A DNA stretch of 64,000 bases, from contig OZ038434.1 of the NCBI GenBank assembly GCA_964036275.1, forward strand, positions 33,181,779 through 33,245,778. Direction: 5' to 3'. A program made the translations under genes and the position numbers. Position 1 is the first letter of the stretch. Every line of letters starts with the position of its first letter. Positions 1-11,300 of the stretch are shown here, piece by piece. Under the pieces are notes generated by a model. The model was not told where the DNA came from. It searched no databases and saw nothing but the letters and a program-made list of their open reading frames with translations. This DNA is from Litoditis marina (lineage: Eukaryota > Nematoda > Chromadorea > Rhabditida > Rhabditidae).

Positions 1-160
1 GGTCATAGTAAGCTTTGTAAAGTCTCTTACTAATAATCATAACAATAATCACATTGTAAAGTTTGTGGAAATCTCCAAGAATGGGGCGCGACTTTAAAAG
101 AATGAAGAGATAAACCAATCCGCCCTGGATAGGAAATGTAATGCAATAGCCACACATCCT

Positions 161-348
161 GTGAGCCCGCCCTTTAACTAGATTTGTGCTAGTGAAAATA
201 CAGACAACACTACTAGCCAACTTAAAAGCTTTGTTCGTGAAGAGTGTGTTTATAAAATGACTCTAAAACAACGTTTAGAATGTGTGTGCCCGCCCTTTAA
301 CTAGATTTGTGCTAGTGAAAATACAGACAAAACTTCCGACCAACTTAA
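161..348. repeat. Direct repeat pair, about 60 bp each
   Basis: Two near-identical copies (about 161-223 and 285-348) share the core CCCGCCCTTTAACTAGATTT followed by GTGCTAGTGAAAATACAGAC. They lie about 124 bp apart in the same orientation. Their origin is unknown; a local tandem duplication is the simplest reading. Confidence 0.8.
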
Positions 349-378
349 CATTTACTTGCCAGTTCACAAGCACAACTT

Positions 379-384
<6 letters not shown>

Positions 385-423
<39 letters not shown>

Positions 424-452
424 GGATTGAAAGAGAAAGAGAGAGAGAATGG
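385..452. repeat. GA microsatellite
   Basis: An almost pure (GA)n run that breaks into GAAAGAGA variants at its right end. Confidence 0.9.
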
Positions 453-1668
453 AACAGGGAATAAGAGAGTGACCTCGAAGGATCGTTCCCAACCAACCTA
501 CATTGATAAAAAGATTTATATGTTTAGCGTAACACAACTATAAACAGAAAACTTGAAATTGCATCAACAACTTAAGTAATCCAAGTAATTTAGGAAGGAA
601 GCTTGAAAAAAAACAGTTTCATGTTATTCTCTTGTACTGTTTGTAGTTTGATTCCATTTTAGACATGACTCTAACTTTTGCCGCGCGCGCAGATCAAACT
701 CTCTCCCCTTTGAACATTCATCAGCAACTTATCGTTGGAATATGAAAACCGCTTAATTGAAAACAATTAGCAAATATTCAAATAAATTGCCACACAACTT
801 CTTTATTATACAACTGATAGAGTAACGTGGAAAGATCAAAACATTTGTTGCACATGGTGGAAAATTCACAGAACCAAGACTATAGGTTAACAAAGTCAGC
901 AATTATAAAAACACTTCCATATAGTAATAAAATCGAATCAGTTCGAAAAAATTTTGATGACAACACAAAATTTGAACCTCGACAATTTTTCACCTATACC
1001 AAATCATCAAAACTTTCTCCAACCAACACAAAAACAAGTTAACCTAAACTTTCCGTTGCGGACTTTGGATGAATAAATAAACATACAAATTCAATACCTG
1101 AAGGTAACATCAAAAAAGTGCAGCCTAAAAACGGTAACAGAACATTCAAAATGATATAAACGGTAAAACACAATATTCACAGAAACATTTCAAGATACAT
1201 CATGCGAACACATGAACAAATGTCGAAATTCCAAATGTGGCAAAAAAGTGGTGTGAAAGGACGATTTACACCCATGACAAAAAACTTTACTTGGTTCGGT
1301 AAACCGTGACATGCAAATTGGTCATGGTGTAAAATCGAGCTTCCACACATTAAACAAGCAAAGTATGACATGTTGGCATAAAGTAGAGTTGAACAAACAC
1401 AGGAAATGCCCAAAATCAATAGTAGGTCAAAAGTCAGAATAGGTTGATGTGGAGCGACAGTAAATGACTGGTTGGTGTATCATTAGGACGACAGAGAAAT
1501 TACGTGTTCTAATTCCTAGATTTTCACCACCTACTTAAATAAAACTTGGCTAAGCCAAGAAAATTCTATAAAGGGCTTTTACTAATCAAATATGCTCGAA
1601 AATGCCATCTACTATCGAAACTGTTTTGAGAACAGAACTTGATCGTGAAGAGTTTCTAGTGACCACAG

Positions 1669-1949
1669 GTGGTGAATTCTATATGTAACCGGGTTTTTTG
1701 GTAACCTAACCGGTTTTCGGTAACCCTTTTTTCAGGTTACCTCAGTAGGTAACCGGTCGGTAACCGAAAATGAAAAACCGGTTACCTGTTTTTCTAACGT
1801 AAAATGTGGTTTTTACCGTTAGTTTGTTTGGTAACCGGATTTAAGTTTCAGGTTACCGACCGGTTACCTACTGAGGTAACCTGAAAAAAGGGTTACCAAA
1901 AACCGGTTAGGTTACCAAAAAACTCGGTTACATATAGAATTGGCCACCA
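1669..1949. repeat. Long palindromic GGTTACC-rich element
   Basis: An inverted repeat with arms of roughly 100 bp around a short centre. The left arm contains ATATGTAACCGGGTTTTTTG and the right arm ends with its complement. The interior alternates GGTAACC and CCGGTTACC. Related CGGTTA/GGTAACC palindromes occur at about 30395-30610, 50025-50115 and 54075-54245, so this is a dispersed hairpin (MITE-like) family. Confidence 0.75.
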
Positions 1950-2329
1950 CAGGTTGCACCCCGTGCAACTTTTCTAAGGTAGGGTAGTCGTAAAAGTTTC
2001 GCGCAAAATGAAAATTGGCTAGATTTTTGCCCCTTTCGGTGGATTTTTGACCGATTTCCCGACATTTTTTTTTACGAATTTTCGGCAAATTTATATGCTT
2101 TAGAGGGGAGGGGTCGTATCGACTGCAATGCCGGTCAACTTAGTGGTCATCTCTGGTCGCCACCAATGAAATACAAACCACCTATACCTACTAGAAGTAA
2201 ATACAATCACGTGAAACATAATACGACTACGTACATTGTACATAATTATCAGTAACTATGCACGTGATCAATACACGCTTCACGTGACCACACACATACT
2301 ACTAGTAATCTTACCGCTCCCTCTCCAGT

Positions 2330-5300
2330 CTACTTCCTCCCAAATACGGGCATATTGGGCATATTCCTCTGAACAGTGTCGACAGCCTTGTCGAGCCATT
2401 GGAACGATCTGGCTACCGTACCCCGCTCTACCAACGAACTGCCCACAAAGTACATCAGGACGGCGAACAGCAGCTGAAATAAGATGACGAATTAATCCTG
2501 AGCTGGAACAAAATTCACTGAATGCTTATCACATGATTGTGAAGCTCAATCCACCCCAGCTTCGGTGAGGGTATTGCAGTTGTAAATTGCAGTAGGGATC
2601 CTGGATCATATACGGCCAAGGCCTCTTATGAGATGAAGGGTTGCGAACTACTTTTTGTGGAAAGTAGGGGTCGCGAGTTGCATCGCAGAAAATCGCAGTT
2701 TGGAACTATTTCGGAGGGATCGCGACTCAAAACAGAGGGGATTCGCGAGATTTCGTGACCATTATGAGACGCGTGACGGTGTATGTCCCGGATTCAAGTT
2801 TGACACGCCTGTAGGAGATTTTCTTCAACAATGGGCAAAAAATTACCGAGTTTTGGTGTGCTAGGGGTTGCGGATAGAAACTGTGCGCGCGGTACCGAGC
2901 TTCAAAACTTTCAACAAGGGTCACATGAGTGTATGATATCGTGTCTTGAGCGGAACGGTTGAATCTCGCCTCAAACTTCGGTCGGTTATGATCTTGAGAG
3001 GCTGTTTTGTCGATTATGCCACATTCATCCGTGCGATGCGTTTATGCGTACGCACATTCGTATTGGGGAACGAGATTTAATTGTCCAGCACGAAACGCGA
3101 GACTAAGTTCGTTCCAGACCACCTTCAATAGTTAGCTGACAGCTGACTGGCTTGAACTATACACCAGTAAAATGCTATGCTTCAGAAGGAAACCCGTTTT
3201 TTCCGATGTGTACAAATTTATGATTCTGCCTGCAAAATAGTAGGAGATCCGTTTTTCGAACTTCCATGATTATTTGGACCCTATAACTTGCGTTAAACCC
3301 ACCCCTAACAAGAACAAACAAAAAAAACAACTACCACCAACCATGACCAAAACGGGCGCGTATCTATCCACAATCGGATGAGCCCTGACCCATTCTCGCA
3401 TTATACATTATTATTATACTATTACTATTATTATCTCAGCGAAGAAAGTTCACTAAATCAATTAAAATGACCAAACTGGTGCGAACCTGTCCTCCTATCC
3501 ACAATAGGATGTCTGACCCTTTCTCCTCTCATACTATTAACATTATTCATTTAATTAATTGTTATACTATTATTATTACTAATATTCAAGTTCACCCACC
3601 ATGACCAAAACGGGTGCGCATCTATCCAGAATCGGATGGGCCCTGACCCACTCTCGCATCATCATCGACGAGTCGCTCAACATCATGGAACGCGTAGTGC
3701 CAGAGTCCGAGTGGTGGTTCTGCCACGGGAAAAATAAATATTATAAATTGTAATAATAATCATACTCCTCTGCAAAGTTCGCGTGGAACTTCGAAGAATA
3801 GGGGTAACTTTAATATAACAGGGAGGTTGTCCAAATAATCATGAAAATTTGAAAAACGGACTCCTAGTAGGCCAAAATAGGAATAAATATCCTGTTTCTT
3901 GAAGCAATCACGATTTTTCATGAAAAACTGGTTCCTATTCATTACATGGGCACACCTTTCTGGTGTACTTGTTACGTCAAACCTATTTCTAGAACAAAAT
4001 CGTGTATCTTCACAAATCTATGATGACAAACGGGCTCCTTTTTTTCTAATATACTCACAACTTACTAGTGTCTGTCAATAGCTACAACCGCGCGAGAAAA
4101 AATATGACTATCGATCGGAAAACCGTGGACCCTCTAGCAATAAAATTCAATTAAAGTTAAAGTTACCCCTGTTCTTCAAAGTTCCTTATGGAACTTGCAA
4201 GGGACAGTCTCAGAGGGAAACTCTGTAACGCAGACTGAATTTGGCCTACCATCCCCATCCAGCCACGGAGCACCAGGGGAGGTTTCAACTTTCGTAGACA
4301 TTCTACTACCAATTTATCGCCCACGAAGGGATGAATGCCTTGGTTTGGCAGTGATGGGGATCGAACGTGTGACCCTTTGAGTGGTGGGTGGCGCCTAAAC
4401 CATTACACCATTCCACCACTAATTTTATTGTACTAATAAAACTCAATCCACCAACCGAGGTGACCATCTCGAAGCTGGTTTGAGCCGATTTCTGCTCCTG
4501 AACCTTGTTGTTGTTGTTTTTTTCCTCGTAGACGACTGAAAACGAGAATCATTAAACATGATGAAAAAAACCCGAATGAACACGAATCACATGATTATTC
4601 ACAGTATTCCGACCTTTAAAGTCAGATTCCAGTAAAGTTGTTTAAATAGTCGGAAACTATCGTATAACCAGCTCTAATCTTACCGATATCGGATCAAACT
4701 GTTCAGTTTTGATGCAAAATCATACAGTTTCTCGTAATCAAATTGAAAAACGACTTCTTGTTCGTAGATTACTCACACACCTTATTGGTGTGTGATAAAC
4801 GCCTGCTCAAATCAATCGTAAACCATAGTATGTAATGTAGTCTATGCATGTTCGAGCTCCCTGTTTTTTTCTAATCAGGATCAGGACCGAGGACTCTACC
4901 TAGCTCTTTATTACGAAAATATTTGGTTATCCCACTAACTCCCCGTTCCCGGATGACCAGAAAGTAACCAACTTTACCAGTTTACTAAAAAATATTTTCA
5001 AGTTACTCACGCTGCTGGTTGTAGTTGGTCTCTCTTTCGGCGTACTTGGCGGCATTTCTCGCTGATCTGCAAACATACCACAGTTACATTATCGAATTAG
5101 CCAACTGACAGAAAGGTAAAGAGACGAGCTATTTTTGTAAATTGGACAATTACCAACATTCTGATTCTTTGATAATTATACTTTCTGTTCCCCTTGTTTG
5201 TCGGTAAGGTAATGTTGTTTTCTTTGTGGTGTTTTTTTTCAATATAAATTCATAAATAAACATTATAGGAATGAAATAAGAACCAACCTTCTGAGCGGTG

Positions 5301-8300
5301 TGCCATCACGATCCTCAGAGAAACGCGGGACTGGCGAGCTGGCCTCGGTGGAAATAGCCTGAAACAAAAATATGCACTTATAACAGGTGTTGGGTTATTG
5401 TTATGTTAGCCCAAGCAAATATGTTTTGTGTTACAAGCACTTTCGATGGCACAGTTACGATATGTTACACAGCACAGTTACGATGACAATATGTAACTGA
5501 GCACATATGTACCAATGTAACTATGTGCTCAGTTACATATTTTAATTGTATTAGACACATTATTTCATAGCACATACATTAAGTTGAAATTGAAAAGCTG
5601 GCAATCTGAACACCGTTGACAAACACGAAGCACTTTGTTGCTGATAAAAACCTATGGAGCAGTTCTGCTAGCCAGAACTGTACATTCCTAAAAACTAATA
5701 TCCTAATAAGACTTATTCCTGAACTTAATCGTGAGTATTCTGATTGAATGTACTAGGGTTGCTAAAGTTGAAACTCGAAAACTCGGTTTTCGCCCGAACT
5801 CGAGAACGCGAAATTTTCCAAAGCTCGATTAACAACCCTAGAATGTGTCCAATACACACCTTCACGCGTCGTCCGCGACTGGTGCTGCGGGTTCTGTCGC
5901 GCATGGTGCGACGAGACTTTGGCGAATCCTCCTGTAATGCGACAGTTACACACAGTTGTTCACAGTGTGGCTAATTTCCAATTAAACAATAGTCAATACT
6001 ACGGCAGTACGGTTGCTCGGCTGTTTAGGTTGGGTCAGGGGTCACCATTCACCAAATTTTGAGTACGACTGCCGTACGAGCTGCGCCGACCCTAAGCTGA
6101 ATATGAGCCAGAAGGTCATAAGATCAATAAAAACGAGGGTGAATGGCCCGAACATTAAAACATATATCCCCTTTCCCTGAAACATGGGCAAATTTGGTAT
6201 TATTTGACCTAAAACTGTGTAATTTAAGGTATTACAATAAAAACCGGTTGTATTCTTGGAGAGCAGTCAGATTTCGATAGACTACCCACTAGGGTTGCTA
6301 AACTCGAAATTCGATTCGAAAGCTCGATTTTTGCGCAAAACCCCAAACTCGAAAACTGAAAATTTCCCAGAACTTGAAATTCTGAACTCGACTAACAATC
6401 CTACTACTCACCTTGGTGGCCCTGACGTAGGCCTCGTGCTGCGGCTTGCGGGCGTTGCCGATCGCGGTCTTGATTTGAGTCATCTGGAATGGGAACAGCT
6501 GAACAAGAATTTAAAAAAATCATCAAACATCAATGGAACAGGTGTAGAATACAGTTGATAAAGAATAATATGACGACCTTTCATGAACCCACAAACTACT
6601 GCTCCATTCATTCAGTTACTGTATTGTGAATATAAATAGTGCATTTGAGTTCAGAACAGAAGAAAACCACATTGATCAGTGCTATTTGCAGAGCACACTT
6701 ATACACAAGCACGAGCGGTAAAGTAAAAACAGCAAATGTTGAACCTAAAAAGGAGTAGAGGATTGATTGAATTCATCTGGAATGTGCTGAAGGTCCTACT
6801 AGCTATGAATATAACATGACGCCAATAAACGCCAAACACATCAGCAAAGTCTCTATCTTCAAATACATGTTCGTATAATGAATACGAGACATATAATTCA
6901 AACATGTTTCTTTGAGAATACCATCTGGCTACGCATTCAAGGTGCGAACAAGCGTCGTTGCAATACCGTAAAATACTGTTTATACAGCGTGGCTGTCATA
7001 GATATTGATATTTTCCTCTCGTCGTCTGACTATCCGGCGTCCGCATTGTCTCTAGATTTGTTGCAATACAGTTTCGACCAAACGCGAATTTGTACCTAAC
7101 AGCCTATGGTCTGAGTTGACGCCCGAGATACAAATTCCTCTTCCACAGCCAGCCTATATGGTGTATGAGCCCAATCTCGCTGTGTTTGTAGCTTTATAGG
7201 ATAGAACTACAAACACACAGAATATATTCCACGGGTTTCGCACATAATTCGTAACATTTGGTGTGAATCTGTGAATCGAGATCAAAATACAACAACGATT
7301 AGGTCACTCCCTCTCGGAACGATTGAAACGCCAATTTTCCGCGATTCGCAAACTATAAAAGTGAGAGAGCATGCGAGTCAATGAGGCCGCAGACATCTGC
7401 GTCTTTATGACCTGCACTCTCTCATCGAGGAGACTACAACCTACAAAAGTGGCTCGCTGGCAGGTTTTTGTAATGGGCAGAAAATTGTCCGAGCTATACC
7501 TTCATCTGACTGCAGCGTTGCCAGCTATATCCCTCTCTCTTGATAGATGAATACTGGTACGATTCTTCACTCTGTCTAGTTATCATGTTGAAATCGGAGA
7601 GCAATATGAGATTCAGGCAGAATGGCGATAGAACGACTTGGCAAACTGATTCACGCAACGAAACGAGCCATTAATGGCAGTGCAAACGTAGTGACTATTT
7701 CAACTCTCGTGACGAATTCCAATTTTATACGTTCGCTTAGAAACAAAAACACATAAATGTGCAAAAGAGAGCGGCAAGGGTTCCGAACTATTTTCGACTC
7801 ATTCAAGTTATTAAGGGAATACGCCGTTCGCATTTCCGAGGTGTGGCTACACAAAAAGATGAAGGGTTCCCAGATATAGAATTCACCCCGAACCAGCCAT
7901 TTCATAATGCTGAGCCGGATAGCTCGATTCTTGAATTTTCTTCAAATGAGCTGGTACTCCGAAATGGAAATGTAAATGTAAAAAATGTAAATGAACTCCA
8001 AAAAAGCCGTAGTTATTCCTATTTATTTTTCTATAGAGATGATATTCAACTCAACAGACCCTCAAAGCAGCATTATCCCATCTATAAACCATTCTCGTAC
8101 CCGAGTCAAATACACATAGCCGGCTTGCAGAAACAACAAAAGGGAGCAGGAACAGCTGTTGATCGAACGGCACACGACACATTAAAGGCAGCGCGCGGTG
8201 CCTATTGTTGACAAACCTATTCCGAGGACCAGCGGTAGCGGAAGCGAGTGAATGACGGTAAGGACCGTTGGCGGATAGAGTTACAAGTAGAAAGAGCAAC

Positions 8301-11300
8301 AGCGGATCAAGTCAATGGATCATAAAGTCAACTTTTCACCCAACAAGTCGACTCACCAAACAAAACTAATCGTGCTCAAAGAGACAATACTCGCTTAGAT
8401 AGAATGCACCGAGCCTCATATAATTTTCCATCCCGTTCGATCAGACGTTTACAATTATTGGACGACTCTCAGAATCCTGGGTTACAGAACGAAAAATGGT
8501 ACAATTATCTTATTTTGGGTGATCAAAATGATATTTTTTGTTGAAAATCCGGATAATAACCCAATTTCGGCGAATTTGTGGGTGATTATCTGAATTTTTG
8601 GAGTTTTTCATGAATTTTGGGTGACCGAAATTCAGACGTCGTCTGGTATTGTATACGTCTGCGTTCGATAAACAAGCGAGCCAATCATTGTTAAGCAAGT
8701 TCGACAGTTACAAATAATTGTTTCAGAGTCAGAGATACCCAAAAACATATAAAGCAGATCGAAAGCTCGAGACAGATAGAACTTCTTTGAATAACGACAC
8801 AACAGCCAAAAAACTTCTCAGAATAGGTAATGGTGGAGCACAAAAATCAAGGGAGCATAGCAAAAACGCCCACAATCTCTTCTATACCACCGCCGCTGCC
8901 AATTAGATAGCATACCATGTTGGGAGCAAAACAAAAAAGGACAAGGGCAATCCAAGCGGAAAGACCTCTCATAAGGTCAGGTCAGCCCACAAGGGCACTG
9001 CACTGCCTGGATACCGAAAAGGATTCAACTAGCGGAATAGGAAGAATATTCATGCACTTTTGAACAAGCAAATATTAACTTTACGTCAAAAGTCCGCCGT
9101 CTATCTGATAAACCATTGAACAGAGCACCAAGTTGAACTAGAAAACCCAGAGACCTATGAAATTCGCGTAGCAGTCAAACGTAACCAAAGATGTACGAAT
9201 ATTTAGAGGAGGAGAGATTGAACATCTGGATGAATATAAGGATTACGGTCAGGAACGCGAGAAAATCTACAGTACCCGAGCGCAGGTCCCTAATGTGGAA
9301 TCATAAATCATGCACAGCGATGAGCGCCGACGATTCATTCACTGACCGAAATCTTAGTAAGATTCCAGGAAAACCACAAAAACTAACAGAATATCCAGTG
9401 TACTAAGCAAACTGGTCAGCTGTTAAACAGCCTCTGACCCGGTGAAAAACCCAATAAACAAAAAAAGGATCGTTTAACAAACAGAGCTTGAGCAACTGCC
9501 GATAATCTGACTACTCCATTTTCGTTGAGAACCAGAGAACCAGACAAATCTTCCAACCACTTGACACCAAACCCATTCCAAAAAAGCATGCTACGCAGTA
9601 GTGAAAGAGTTCTATAAGCAAGAGTACGAATAGTTGTAGTTCATAAAAGCACACAAATCCAAATAATCATCCGGTGGACATAATCAACAGAAAACAACAA
9701 AATCCCAATTGCACTTCATTAGTCGAACGAAATTAGCATAAGCTGGCGAGAGGTCGGGATCAGGTCCGAAAAACAGTGGCTGGCAGGGGTCCAGCTGTTG
9801 TTTCCTTTCATGTCTGGACCCTCTTGCTCCCTGGTCCATTCAAATGAGGGTGCACGGTAGGTGGGCAGCTGCCAATAGGTCGCCAATAGGGGAGAATTGT
9901 AATATGCCCCCTATTCTCTATCGCACTTATCCGTTAAGCACAATCGATCAATATGGGATTGAGAGGGCGAGCAAATCAACATGTCAACAAAACAACATAA
10001 CTTGAAACCTTGACCGAGATCCACATAGAAATACCAGCATGATCAAAAACTCATAAAATCTGAGCATTCAACAAAATTCATTAGTATCTTCGTCGAAAAC
10101 AGGAGACAAGACTTCAACTTAACTTTTTCCTGAAATAAAGAGGACTGTAAAGAAAAGGTTTAATGTAATAACTGAATGAGCGGGTCAGTTCGGCTCCAAA
10201 TGACGTCCTATTACGCCAAAGACCAAGTCATAGTCCGAGAACAAACAGACCGGAACACCGTCTACATATATGCATACCACGCGAGACGAGAGGGCGTACA
10301 ATCACATCAGATATTGCATATCGGATGTCACTCGAAGATCGGAGACTCGAACCAATCGAGGCCATTATAACTAATAATTTGTATACACAGTACAAGATCT
10401 CCTTTGGAAAATTCAAAAAAAGGTTAATCAAACTATGATAGACTAATCCTTCAATCTTTTCACGTAAAATTAACGTGCTTGCTGCTTGTTCCAACTTCTC
10501 CTGTTTTCAAATCCACTTCACACGTTCCCGTCGCTCTCGAACCAACGAAATCATTCGCAGTTGACAAATTTTTTCGTAGATCATTCCAGGCAACATACAT
10601 TAAGTTTATAATCCGTCAATAATCCTAAATCGCAGCTCAAGTCTCGCCCAAATAGTACCCGGTGCATGCTCATTTGCGTACACAAAGGATAAACATCGTA
10701 TTATCAACCATAAACAGTCTCAGAGAGATGTACGAATAGTACGAAAAGATTAACCACATCATACACCTTTAGGTGTCCGTGTATGTGTACGAACATGAAC
10801 GCCTACGGAAAACGGATCACAAATACCATACGTGGGGCGACTTTGTTGTCGACAAAAAATTTATGAAAACCAGGCGTTTTATTTGGGCAACCAAACTAAA
10901 AAACAGCACGGAAGCTCAATTTTTCATCAGTAAAGTGCAACTATTGGTGAAATTCGGGTGGTTCGAAGCGCGATTCGAGAGAAAACCAGATAAATTGATG
11001 GAGAATCCAACAAAGTCGCCTTACGTTTGACAAATACCAAAGAATCAGAAAACAGAACTACCAAACTGTTGTAATCAGTCGGCACCAAAATACCATTTTT
11101 AATTCAAGAAACATCTTTGTTTTCCTACCTGATCATCACTTTATTTTGGAACCTGTAAATCAGTGTCACCTGCTACTATTAGAATTATGCTCCGTCTGAT
11201 AAACAGTCTCAAACAGATGGTTGAATAGACGAATTAGTGTTCCTCTTATAGCTTGACATGTCATAACAGCTCCAAACATCCGTGTATGTGTACAACAAAA

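Larger units (their letters stand above)
1..2329. other. Gene-free flank, repeats only
   Basis: No convincing exon was found on either strand. The stretch holds a direct repeat (161-348), a GA microsatellite (385-452) and a long GGTTACC-rich palindrome (1669-1949). The short open frames are not supported by codon pattern or splice sites. Confidence 0.6.

Noticed and set aside
2322..2473. Alternative reading frame of the last exon (PAVRRPDVLCG...)
   Set aside because: It would follow from joining exon 5011-5066 directly to the last exon. Inserting exon 3652-3719 restores the frame with a membrane helix and a clean stop, which is far more protein-like.
7759..8211. 150-residue plus-strand open frame
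   Set aside because: Not accepted as a host gene: no recognisable domain, no splice context, and it lies in retroelement-like debris inside a large intron.
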